Part shown: positions 34,287 through 53,923 of the stretch, piece by piece
Layout: every line of letters begins with the position of its first letter
Position numbering within the stretch: position 1 is the stretch's first letter
NCBI RefSeq assembly: GCF_010183535.1
Contig: NC_071328.1
Span: forward strand, 6,572,001 to 6,636,000
DNA: 64,000 bases
Reading direction: 5' to 3'
Origin: Caenorhabditis remanei
Taxonomy: Eukaryota; Nematoda; Chromadorea; Rhabditida; Rhabditidae
Made by a program: the position numbers and the translations under genes
Notes under the pieces: model-generated
Told to the model about the DNA's origin: nothing
What the model saw: only the letters and a program-made list of their open reading frames with translations
Databases searched by the model: none

Positions 34287-34641
34287 CCCTGAAAACCGAT
34301 ATCTTGTAACGATTGTGCTTGTTTGAGCGGTAATACGCAGAAAAACTGATAAATCAGAACGAGAACTACCCGAAAAATCGAAAATCAGATGAAAATCGAT
34401 GAGGGAGAATGAAAAATGCAAGGAAAGAAACAAACAATTTTAGGACGCCAAGCGCAACTTTTTTGAAGCGTCAAAAACAATTGCGCCCTATCGCACTTCA
34501 TTTTTTCTTCAATTTTTTTCCTGCGAAAATTGGAGTGCGCGCTCAGTTTCGAACAAATCCTTTCGGTTCTCGACGAGAAATTCGTCGAAAACTCGAATTA
34601 TCATCAATCAATTGATAAAACAGTTCGAATAACCCAACAAA
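34287..34641. promoter_or_regulatory. Shared divergent promoter region of the THADA gene and ints-3
   Basis: The two start codons face away from each other with 355 bp between them. The THADA trans-splice acceptor takes the first few bases on its side. The middle is T-rich, with GCGC and GCGCGC patches near 34448, 34490 and 34538. Both promoters must fit here or in first introns. No specific factor site can be named. Confidence 0.6.
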
Positions 34642-37600
34642 ATGAATGAACAATTCGCAAGAAGGGTTCAAAAACTGATGAAAATCAACATGAAAAGCGA
34701 AGTGCCTCCGGAAATTATCTCTCGCCTAGTAAACGACTCAATCGCTCTGGACAATCGTATAAATGGAAAATCTGATAAGGTATAAGACCATAATGTCAAT
34801 AAGAAATACTATTTGTAACTAAATTTTCAGGAAGTCATCGATATCCTGATCCTGAAAGATGAACAACACGATTCGAAGTCTATAGGAGTCATGTTTCACA
34901 TTCTTACAAGTGGTGAAAATGTAGATTTGTATCAAAAAGTGAGAATTTGTCATTTCTGATGAATATAAAACGTTTCCTCATTCCAGATGGTTCGTTTCAT
35001 AAACGGAGGAGGTGTCGATTATTGGCACAATGCACTGTGTAATATGAATATGATATTGTTTGGTTAGTAATACCAAACTTGATGAATTTCAACGGATTTT
35101 TCATTCCAGAATGCTGGCCACATATTCACCTCGCATGCAAAGAGCAGTTGATCCGTCTCATTCGAGAAGCAATTCGTCAAAATGTGAAACAAATCGAAAA
35201 TGTTCTCATGAATGCCTTCAGAGTCGCAAATGGAAGTTTTGACAACGTATCGAAGCAAAGAATGTTTGCGAGATTATCCGCGATTGTTCGAGAAAATGAT
35301 GTATGGTTCAAATCACAAAGAACAGCTGCTGCACTTGTTGGAAGTATCATAATATGTACATCTTCCGTTATTTCATATACTCCCGCACCGATTACATCAC
35401 AGGATACATTCCGAGAATCACTGACTGATTTCGTTTGTTGGGTGATTAGAAACAAGAAAATGGACTGTTTGACACTAGGAAGAGATTTTGTTCTAGTCCT
35501 GATTAGACTCGCAAAACTCCCACAAATCGAGGAAATTTGGAAGGATATTCTGACGAATCCTGCAAGTTATGGAGTAGCATCGATCGAAGATTACTGGGGA
35601 AAGAACCACTATCTCCAGCATGTCAGAATAAGCATAGAATTGGAGCGAAAGATTATTTTCATGATACACAGTGGTGGAAAGAATCTTTTGATTTACTTTT
35701 CATGGTTCGCTAACAAATATTTCCGTGGAAATGATGGTCCTGCATTGAGAGCAGAATGTGTTCGACACGTTCTATACTTGCAGCTAGATGTAGCTAAGGC
35801 TCCACCAAGTGCGTTCGAGAATCGGATTCAACTACTTCACTTGATCGTTTCCACCGCGCCTGTAAGTTTATTAATGATATAACTTATTTTATATATTTCA
35901 ATTTCAGCCTGGTCCAGAGCAACAATGGTTGAAACTTTGTTTGTTCGCTGATTGGTTTGGTTGTGACGAAAGGAATCCGTCGAATTTCACTTATGTGGAA
36001 ATTCCATTATCGGTTGTGAGGTTGGTTCTCTTTATTACTATTCGAACTTCATTTTAAAAATTTTCAGATACGCTCTCTTCCTCTCCCCATCTCCTCCTCA
36101 TCAAAATTCTATTGTGCAAAGTTCTCATTGTTCTCACTTTGCCAATTCTTTATTAGAATATTTATGCAAAAGTGTAGATGTTCTATTTCCTTCAAATGTA
36201 GAATACATTCGTAAAAATGTGAACAACGCAATGAGATACTGTAGAGATCGTCTTCAACATAATCTTGCGCAAATTTTGGAAAACAGTAAAATTGATCGAA
36301 AAGTTACGGAACTTCTCAGATCTTTATTCCCTGATTTCGTCAGAAGTGGAGCTATTCCGATACCTCGACCAAGAAAGAAGCCAACTGAAGATCCAAAACC
36401 TGTACCGAAAGTTCCGACAACGTCGCCATCCACTTCGGAGTTTTCTGAGAAACCAGAAAAAATAGATAAATCTGAAAGACGATCTAAATCTGCAGAAAAA
36501 TCATCTTCCCTTGACAAGCCATCATCTTCTAAAGCAGCTGCAGTCGATTTTGAGAAAATTGAAAAAGACAAGAAAGATAAAGAAGATAAAGAACTGAATT
36601 CATCTATCAAATTGTTGAGAGGAGAGATAGCTTCAAAGATGGAAACCCTGAAATCACAATGGAAAGATTTGGATGATGATGCGGATAAATGTGAAACTGT
36701 TGAAGCACTTTTACTGCATATGTTGAATACGGTAGGTGCTGGAATCAATTTTTCGAAACTCAAGAACGATACTCTCTATCTTCTCATGAATATACAATAA
36801 TACTCTCGTTCCAGGAAGAGAACTTCGATGAAGCACAGCAAGAACTTGCTGGTCAATGTCTTCAAAGAATCATGGGATCCGTAGTCGTTGACGATAAATC
36901 ACTGTTACCAGAAAACGAAAAAGATTTATCAGAATCATTCACTCATCCAATTTATTCTTTCCTTCGAATTCTTTGTTCTCCTCCGAATGATGACGATTCT
37001 GCAAGAGATATAATGACAACAATGATGGCTGCAATGCGTGAAAAGGACTCATCTCTAACCTACGTTCTTCTCTACTTTATCAAAGGAACATATGGCTCAC
37101 GACCGAAAGAAGCCATAGAATGCTATAAAGATATTGCAAAAATGAGTGGAAGAGTTTTGGATGAGATGCTTGCTTCCGATCTTCAGTTATGTGCAGTGAC
37201 GGATAATCGACTGTTTGCATACCTTGTTCCGTTTGTGTTCTCACAATTTGAAGAAGAGGTTATGGGAACTCCTGCCTTGTTGTCGACACTGTGTGCAAAC
37301 TTTGATGCAGTTCAGTTGAGATCATTCATCAGTGATATTGTCAGGTAACAACATATTCAGAATTGTACTATTGCACATCTGACTAAATATTTTGAAATTA
37401 TCAGCTAATGTTTTTTTTTCAGAGAAGAAATCAAAATCTTCCGGAAAGAGTCGTTCTCAAAAATGGTAATGGATTCAGTCGAATGGGCAACTACTCCGCA
37501 ATGGGTCTTCTGGCATCTAGTGCACGCTGATGGTGTTCCAATTGAGTGGTTTCTGAGTACGATTCCAAAATTGGATGCGAAAGCTCATGATGAGGCAATC

Positions 37601-38809
37601 GCCAATATTTTGCTGATGATGAAGAGAATGGGTAAGTGATAATTGAAATTTGATGGATGTCGATGTAAGAACCTTCCCAAACACTGTTTTTCTAGTTATC
37701 TATGTTCTCGTAGTTGAAGTAATATCCTTTCTTCAAAGTGCTATGGATTTTTCTTTTCAGACCGTGAACCATGGGCAGGACTTGTTCGATCACTATTCTG
37801 CCGACTTCCGAACAAAGACGATACTTTCGCAATTGACGCTCTGAAAATACTTATTGAAGACACCGATCAGTGCCACAAAGTGGGTGATGTTGTTGCTGGA
37901 TTGATCAAAAAATTAATAGGAGTGAGTTTATCGGAATAGCCTTCCATATATTGGAATTGGTAATTTCAGAACAATGATATACTTGGTGTGGGAGTTCGTG
38001 TTCAGAAAAAGGGAAACCCTCTGAAATTGACTCTGCAACAACTTCTCGAACACTTGCAGCACTTCAGTGCTACTTGCGTTGAGAAGAAGCATAGATCCAC
38101 TGAAACATTCATGGCCAGAACTTCGTTACAGGAAGCATTCGCTGCTATCAAAGTGTAAGTTTTCTCCTATTTGGATAGGATCGGTGCCATCTAAATGAAT
38201 TGTTCAGAGTTCAGAAAACGTTATGTTTTTCACACTGACAGTCTGATTCGATTTCGAATTTCTAATTCTTTCTCTTTCTCCCTTTGTAAGCATACAACCT
38301 ATCCTTCTCCAAACAAAAGATCCACGTGAAAAAACACATTAAATCTCACATTAAAACACATTTCAGGAACGAGAAAGCGAATTTGTTGGTGAAAAAATAT
38401 GGCAATTTGTTTGGCGCAATGGACATAATTGCTCAGGACACAAAAGAGCAATCTTCTTCAAGAACTTTGAGAGGAAACAGGTGTCGTTTCTTTCCTACTT
38501 TTAGATCCCTAGTTTCTTATTTTTTATTTTCTTCAGGCAAGGAAGTGGAGGAGATAAGCAGCAAACGCAGCAACAGAAGCGGAAAGCAAATGATACGGAT
38601 GTAAGTAGAGAATTTTGGTAGAAACGAGATATGGCTTCCGGTGGTATTTGCTATATACTTGCTACATAAGTCGCATCTGAAACATGGAATTATCACGTAT
38701 TAACTACTCATTTTTAAAAAATTGTCCATTATTACAGGATGAACAGAACAACAAGAAACGGAAAATGCACAAAGACATTATCGAGCTGAGCGATTCGGAT
38801 TCTGACTAA
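34642..38809 (+). CDS. ints-3: Integrator complex subunit 3 (INTS3)
   Basis: Thirteen exons (34642-34779, 34831-34938, 34987-35062, 35110-35861, 35908-36020, 36068-36731, 36815-37344, 37423-37631, 37761-37921, 37970-38154, 38367-38480, 38537-38600, 38738-38809) give 1061 aa; human INTS3 is 1042. The N-terminal half is helical, as in the INTS3/SOSS-A scaffold, and contains a VDVLFPSNVEYI stretch. A Ser/Lys/Glu-rich linker (about residues 480-560) precedes the C-terminal helical part. The end is basic then acidic (KKRKMHKDIIEL then SDSDSD). Integrator cleaves snRNA 3' ends and attenuates Pol II transcription; INTS3 also belongs to the SOSS single-strand DNA complex. I recall Y92H12A.4 as the C. 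elegans gene, near the HECT ligase and src-1, as here. A second copy of the last exon lies at 40574-40645. Confidence 0.85.
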
Positions 38810-39210
38810 ATTTCACAGTTTCTCATTCTAATCACTTCTTATCATGTTTCTTCCCATCTTTTCTGTGTATGTGTGCCCCGATGATTTTTCTGCCTTTTTC
38901 ATCTCTTGTCTTTCAAGCCCACTCCCAACTTCTCATTCACCCTGTGCTCTCTCTCTCGTCCCATTTTTCACTGTAGATTCTGATTCCAGTAGGCTCCCAG
39001 GCGGTTATTAGTTGTTTCCCACCCGTCACTGATAAGATTTTCCTACTCTCACCATATGATTTTGCCTGAGAATATTTTCCTTTATTACTATTTTCAAGTT
39101 TTATAATTTATAATTTTTTGTCATATTTTTGTCCCGACCCATTCCACTATATCATTTCATTTCTCTTTTTTCTCAATACATAACTGGTCTCCTTCTTTTC
39201 TTTTTTTTAA
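38660..39210 (+). repeat. Left copy of a 3'-end segmental duplication
   Basis: This copy contains the functional last ints-3 intron end, the terminal exon, the 3' UTR and downstream sequence. Segments such as GATTCTGATTCCAGTAGGCT and CCCACCCGTCACTGATAAG recur in the same order in the right copy at 40505-41130. Similarity extends to the T-rich end near 39210. Confidence 0.8.
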
Positions 39211-40504
39211 CCTTAAACTTTTGAATTTCCTACTTTAAAAATCAACACTTCGAGATACGTATTAGGAAAATAGTTGTTTCTAAGAAAATGTTATGTTTAT
39301 AATAGAAACGAATAAGGAATAATAAGAAAGGAAGTAGAAGATCAGAGGCTGAATGTCTATGAACATCTAGCTTGGCTCTAGTTCCAGTGAGAATTTGGAC
39401 AATTTCGATTGCCTCGAATTGATGGCTGCTAGATCTCAGGAACGTCTACGTGTTATGACGGGTTATGGCAGAAAACTCAAACTTTTGGTATTTTTTCGAT
39501 TTATTTGAAATTGCAAACATTGAAAAAAAAATCTTCGAAGTTAAAATGTTTTTCATATTTTAGGCCATCCAGTATATTCATAGACGCTAGCTTTGAAAAT
39601 AGATTGAAGAAAGTTGAACTATTAAAATGAGAGACCTGATATCTGTAATCATGAAGCTTCTGAAATATCTCCCCTTTGAACTCAACTGTCATTTCATTAA
39701 TTTCAAAATCTTCATCTCCTCAGTCCATTAACCTAAAAATATCTACCATCTGTCAATTGCCAGCTGCAAATATCCTTCATTCTGCTAGCTGTCTGACGTC
39801 ATCTAACAGAAGGGTTTCCATCATCTAATTCCGTCGTTTTGGCAATTGACAATATTTCGAAAGAGAAAGGAATGACGTAAAAAGAGCAACGCAAGTCCAG
39901 GAAAAATATTCATAGAATGGAGAGAAAAGGGGACCCGAGAGGAAGAATGATAGTTGTAATATGAGCAAGTTTGAAACTTTAGTTTTTGTTCGAGACTTAC
40001 TATGAGTGTCTACTAGTAATTCAATTACTTGAGTGGAGATGTGAGACTCTTTTTTGTTGGAATCGTCTAGTAGTGACTCCAGAATTAACATCTAAAACCT
40101 TAATCTCTTTGAAATACTCTCAACGAGAGATTTCCGAAAGTTCTCTGACAACGCTTATGATTGATCCTGTATCGTGGGAAAATTGTTCAACTCGTTCCGT
40201 TTTCTGCCAACTTTTCACACGGCTTACGGATTGAAATATAGGTGTGAATCCTGAATCCTTAAAAATTAATAAAGATTAATATGGCAGATCTCCACTCTTG
40301 ATAAACTTTCAGTTTTTTGTTGAATATTTCTGTGAGACAGCAAATTGGTCCATCTTCAAATAGTAACTTTTTGTCTGGAGTGTCCAAAAAGGTTTCCATG
40401 ACGCAAGTAGGTATTCAGACGTCATTTGGCTACTCATTTGTTGTGAAATTCAAATAAAAAATCACTCAACACCTACAATCCAAATATATTTTCAGTCTTC
40501 TTTT

Positions 40505-41130
40505 CTAAATGAGTCACATCTTAAACATGAAGTTATCACCTATTAACTACTTTGGAATTGCCCATTATTACAGGACAGAACAGAACAAAAAAAACGGAAA
40601 ATGCACAAAGAAATTATCGAGCTGAATGATTCGGACCCTGACTAAACTTACAAATGTTTTTTATTCTAATCACTCTTTCTTCAATAAAAAAAGAAGATGA
40701 AGAAGACGAAAAAGAGAGGAATAACAATGAGACGCATACGTCTTCTCCTCGTTCACGTCATCATCCTCTTCTACTTTCTTCTTTTAACGCCTTCTTTTCC
40801 TTTCCTCCTTTTCTGTGTGTCCACCCGTTGGTTTTTCTCCCGTTTTCTCTAAATCTCTTGTCTATCAAGTCCACTCTCAACTTCTCATTCACTCTGTGCT
40901 CTCTTTCTCGCCCCACTTTTTTCCTATAGATTCTGATTCCAGTAGGCTCCCAGGCGATTATTAGTTGTTTCCCACCCGTCACTGATAAGATTTCCCTATT
41001 CTCACCATATGATATTTTTCTTAAACGATATTTTTAAGTTTAATAATTTATACCTTTTTGTCATATTTTTGTCTTGACCCCTATCATTTCTTTTTTTTTC
41101 GACAAATAACTGGTTGCCTTCTTTTTTTTC
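40505..41130 (+). repeat. Right copy of the ints-3 3'-end duplication
   Basis: This diverged copy matches 38660-39210 in the same orientation. It carries an extra purine- then pyrimidine-rich insert of about 115 bp (about 40680-40800). It includes an intron-end-like ATTATTACAG, a copy of the terminal exon and the downstream sequence. Confidence 0.8.
40574..40645 (+). pseudogene. Duplicate copy of the ints-3 terminal exon
   Basis: The copy is 72 bp including stop, exactly the length of the true last exon at 38738-38809. It is preceded by the same ATTATTACAG acceptor. Its frame is open to TAA and encodes KKRKMHKEIIEL then NDSDPD, close to the original. If the exon ending at 38600 were joined to it, frame would be kept, so it could serve as an alternative last exon. 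Equally, it may simply be a young relic. Confidence 0.7.
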
Positions 41131-42187
41131 CAACAAAAAAAACCTGATTTTTGTGTCTGTCTGTTCTCTTTGGGAATAGGAGATAGACACGAGAAAAGGA
41201 AGAGAGAGAGAGAGGGACAGGCTGATGATCAACATTGATTTTCAATCTCTCCTTTTCTCTTGTTTTACTTTCTCGGCCATTTCTACTTTTTTGATACCCA
41301 GTTTCCAAAATTTCTGATACCAAGAATACCCTATTCAAAACCCAATTCACTAATTTTTTCATTGTTTTAATTGATAATTTTGGATATGGATCGGTGATAA
41401 TGTTTAGAAGTTCTTCATTGCTTTCAGATCTATTGTGAGATAGTTTTATTTTTATTTTTTAACAAAAAAGATTCTCAATTTTCAATGTAATTTTTAAAGA
41501 TTCAAAAAGTTGGAGGACGGAAACACAACACAATTTTTCTTATCATTTCAAGTCTAATCTGAGTTATTCTGTCTTACTGTCATGACCTCGATTTTTCTAT
41601 TTTTCCCACAGTTACAGTATCAGAGGTTTTCAAAATTGAGGAATTTCTGTCTGAAATCAAACTCATTTCATTTATTCAATCCAAACCTATCGACTGCTTC
41701 TAAAATGTCTCTTAATTTAAGCTCTCTTCTACTCTTTCCTCTCGTCTATTTTTCTAAACACAAAAAGAACAAAGATACATGTTTGCCCATGTAGCTTCAA
41801 CTCCCTCACTCTTTCTCTATTTCCTCTCATTCATTTTTCAACTGACTCGAAACCTGTTCCAATGAGCCGAGACTCATTTTCTCTCTCTCATTTCAACTTC
41901 TATCGACCGTTGGGTCATTTTTGAAGCGTGTTCTTCTACTACAAAATCATGCCGAAAAGTGGTTACCACCACACCCTTTTTTAAAATCATTTTATAATCA
42001 GAAAGTCTGAATCACGTCACTGCTCTCTTATAATTTCAACGTGTTCCTCTCTTTTCATTTCTCATTTTTCAGTTATCCACGTCACCATCAACATCTGCCA
42101 CGTGGAAACACCCTAAAGAATTTATGTGCTGATTACGCAGCATTTTGTTTTATTATTTGTAATTTTTTGGTCTAATTCGACCGGATA

Positions 42188-47787
<5,600 letters not shown>

Positions 47788-50700
47788 CTGATTGAATGTT
47801 TCTCCTCAGTCACTCTTCTCATGTAACCTGATGTACTGATTGTATTTTTCTCCTAGTCAATGGTTTTCTTCTTTTTTCATCGTCATTTTTCCATAATTTC
47901 TGACTTCCTTGCCATCACACACCACATTCAGTCCAGTTCGTTTTTCGTTTTTCGTTTCTCTATTCATCCTATTTCTCTCTCAAAAAGTGCAACTTTTTGA
48001 GAATGGATCAAAATTCTCTGTGATTTTTATGTTTATTTTCTAATATTTTTCCTCTTCTCCTCCTGAAAAAGTCTCATATACAGGTTTACTACACACTGTT
48101 GCTCTGATTTGAATGAATGCTCGTGTATAGAATTTATTATTGATATTAGTTGCCTTTGGTTTTCATGAAATTATTTTTCTCCGGTTTTTAGTTTTTGTAT
48201 CGTTTTCGAGATTGAGGCTAAAGTAGAGTTTGCGCGTGAGGTTCAGTGCAACTTCCGAACACCGCGACGAGAAAGTGCACAAGCAGCAAAAAATTTAAAT
48301 TCATATCTTTAAATTTTAAATTTTATAAACTTTTTTATTCGTATTTTCGATCCAGTTAGATAAATTTGACTGTAGACTGCTACAACTTAATTTTTCGTTT
48401 ATTTCATACAATTCCATTCTTATTCTTCGTAATTCCGAAAGTTGTGTAAAAAGAGACATTGTAACCTTGAGCCTAACTGAAGTCTAATAGTAGCTAATTA
48501 CTCTCTTCCCAAACCCATTTTTCTTTCTTTTCTGTCATGTCATAAACAACAAGACGCTGAAGGGACGGGACCACTCAATCGGTTAGCCGACCCGCGCACA
48601 CGGACAACAGACCGGCTGGTGCAGGATGGTGTGACGAGTAGAACACTGAGAGTCCCAGTACTATTGAACTACTCTAATTGTCTGCGTCTTATCGGTCATC
48701 TTACTCTCATCACTTGGAAGGGGCAACGCTCTTCTTTTCTATCCTTCTCTCTCGGTCTCTTGCGCACATCGGGGGCCGAAACGACCTCCCGTTCACTCGT
48801 TTCGCTTGTTTCCTTCGATTCGTTTCTATTTCGTTGATTTGGTGAAGAAGAGAAGAAGGAGGAAAGGAGCAAATATGTGTATTTGTCGGCCGACAAATTC
48901 CTGTTTCTGTTTCGATTTCTGTGTGTTTCTGTGTGCCCGGTGCTCCATTTTTGTGTTCTTTGCTTGTCCATTTTTGATTATATTATCGCGATTCGCGAAT
49001 AATTGGCATTTTTAATGAGTCTCCTGTCTCCATAGAGCTTCAGGTATACAGAAGATTGATATCACTCATTGTGGTTCTGTTATGCTTAGAATCTGGTCGG
49101 CCATAAAAAGTTATAGGATAGGTAGCAGCTAGTGCAGAATATATTTATGGCTCGTTGAGTACACCGGTTTATTATTCGAGAGCCGACTACAGGATATTTA
49201 TGCTTCAGTTCTCCCGAGAAAACATGAAAAATGCGGATTTAGGTCAAGGGAAGTCTTCAAAAAGTGTTTCAATTAGTTGCATACATTGATTATCGTTAGT
49301 TTTTAAAGTTCTGGTGTATCATGGTTTTATTAAACTTGACAAAGAAAAAATTCAGCTTGTTACAGCAAAAAATCAAGCTCGAAATCGCATCCGGATTCCT
49401 ATTCTAGATTCCCATGGTTTTTTTTCGCAGCAATGTTTTAAAAATTTCTGATAAAACCATCCGCTTCATATCAGAGTGATTTTATCACTTCTCTAAAAGA
49501 AACATTCCAGAAACTGATTCAAAGAACTGAATCAGGCGATTCGTGAGTGAATTTCTCCGTAAATCCGTTTCTCTGTTTTGAAAATTGGCCTAATTTCTCA
49601 AAAACAACACCAATTGTTCCTTATCGCTCTCGTTTTTGCTCAAAAAAATTCCGCACTTTTTTCGTCGCCCACATGGAATGCGAAACTTATCGGTCGACGG
49701 TTTTTGCCTCCTCCGGTATACGTAAAGAAATGGTTGTCTCATGGCCTAGAAAACGATTTCTTGTTCATTCACTGGAGAGAAAGAGGGAAAATCACTCTTT
49801 TTCTCTATCTACTCTTTCTTTTCATTTTTTGAGTATCGAAAACTATCGCCTCCTAAACAGGTGTGCAAATAATGTGTCGACGGGCGACACCTGCTGGTGT
49901 TCATTTCTTTTTTGCATGTTATTGTATTTAGGTTGTACTGATCTTCTTCACAAATGCTTCTGGCTTTATTAGTGCTAGACGTTGCGAAATCGTTGCGTTT
50001 TCGTAACAAAAAAGGATAGAAAATGAGATTAGAAAGAGGGAATATCTTTGTTGAGAAACTAAAAACCTCACTTATAATATTCTATTTTCAAAAGAGATTC
50101 CTCTGTTGTATTCAACTGGAAAATTGAATGAATCTCTGATTTTTTGTTGTAAATAAGCCCTTATCTCTCTGGTATCCACCCCGGGACGCTTTCGCCTTCC
50201 AAATAATAATCATAGACGACGTCTCAGAAAGAAGACACGTCTTGGTGCGGAATGAAGAATAAGAGAAAGTGACAAAGTCGTGTTATACCAAATGAATCGA
50301 AGAGAGAAGGAGAAATGGATAAGAGATAATGATGACCTGCTCGCTCCTCTTCACATTCGCTTGATGTTTCTATTGTTGTTCGTTTATTCCGATTTGAAAC
50401 GGATTTCGAGATAACAATAATTTTAGTGAAGATTCGTAGGATGTAGCATAAAAGTATCCAAAATATCATAACGGCTTGAAAATGTTTCCAATATTTTCTT
50501 TTAATTTTATATATTCCTCTTGCAAATATAGACATATAAGTTTTTTCTAGAACGTTTTAAAATCATGTAGCTCTTTTTATGCACTAATTAAAATACTAAT
50601 CACTACTTGAAAAAAAAAACGAACTTTTTTCCATTTCTTCGAAAATATTTTAATGACCACGGCTGATGAGTGTCTCCTGTAAAATTAGGGATTCATTGAA

Positions 50701-51354
50701 TTCCGTGAGAACCATTGATTCTTCCGCTCTCTCTCGCTCTCTTCCCCAATCCACTTTTCACACCCATCCAAATCAATTGAACTCTGTGAAAACAGAAACG
50801 TTGCATCTCGTTGTTCTCCTCTTCTTTCTTCTTCTCACATTTCCCATTTTACTTTATTTTTCTCTAAGCATCTTGTTTCGTAACGTTCTCTCGTCACTGA
50901 GCTTCACACTATTCTCACACTATATTTTTATTTTTCGTGAGTTCTTTTTTTCATTTTGGTGACTCATATCAAATTTACGGAGGAAGCACTGACAATGTTT
51001 GAAAATAACAATTATTGTCATTTTTATTATAAAAATGTCAATGTTGACCTAGTTCTCTTACTTTTCGTTCGATTTTTCTGATTTTTCTGAGTTTTTTTTC
51101 CTAGAATCTAATCACAACAATTATTTGCAGAAAGTCCGTCAATCAACCTCGCCTCCATGCATGCCGAATAATCCATCTCTTTTAATTGAATACAGGTCTA
51201 GTGTGAGTGAATTTTCCATTTCATCATGAAAAAAAACATGATTTTTTTAAAAATATCTAGAGCGTAAGCTCTTGCGAAACGAGCTGTTTTTAAATATTCT
51301 AGAAATATCATCACTGTAACACACTGAAATCAAATTTGTATTTTCAGAATAAAA
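47788..51354. other. src-1: Upstream region of src-1
   Basis: About 3.5 kb without a supported protein gene. GC-richer patches at 48230-48290 and 48550-48630 stand out from AT-rich surroundings and could be promoter elements or exons of a non-coding transcript. The open frames are short and phenylalanine- or serine-rich. The length suggests complex regulation of src-1. Confidence 0.45.
51131..51202 (+). other. src-1: Candidate 5' non-coding exon of src-1
   Basis: A TTATTTGCAG acceptor precedes a GC-richer 72-bp segment that ends at a GTGAGT donor. Joining it to the acceptor at 51347 would place it just before the src-1 ATG. It could be an internal 5' UTR exon, or the acceptor could receive a spliced leader. 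No long frame is required. Confidence 0.4.

Positions 51355-53923
<2,569 letters not shown>

Larger units (their letters stand above)
38810..42187. other. ints-3 to HECT-ligase spacer
   Basis: It contains the ints-3 3' UTR and the two duplicated segments. The stretch at 39385-39486 has a GC-richer open frame (EFLD-type codons, then LMAARSQERLRVMTGYGR) between a possible TTCCAG acceptor and a GTATTT donor, but no gene can be built from it. Other open frames are low complexity. The HECT-ligase promoter lies at the right end. Confidence 0.45.

Noticed and set aside
48230..48290. Open frame in a GC-richer patch after the HECT ligase gene
   Set aside because: About 35 codons with no acceptor, start or partner exon. 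Possibly a dispersed repeat, but the family could not be identified.
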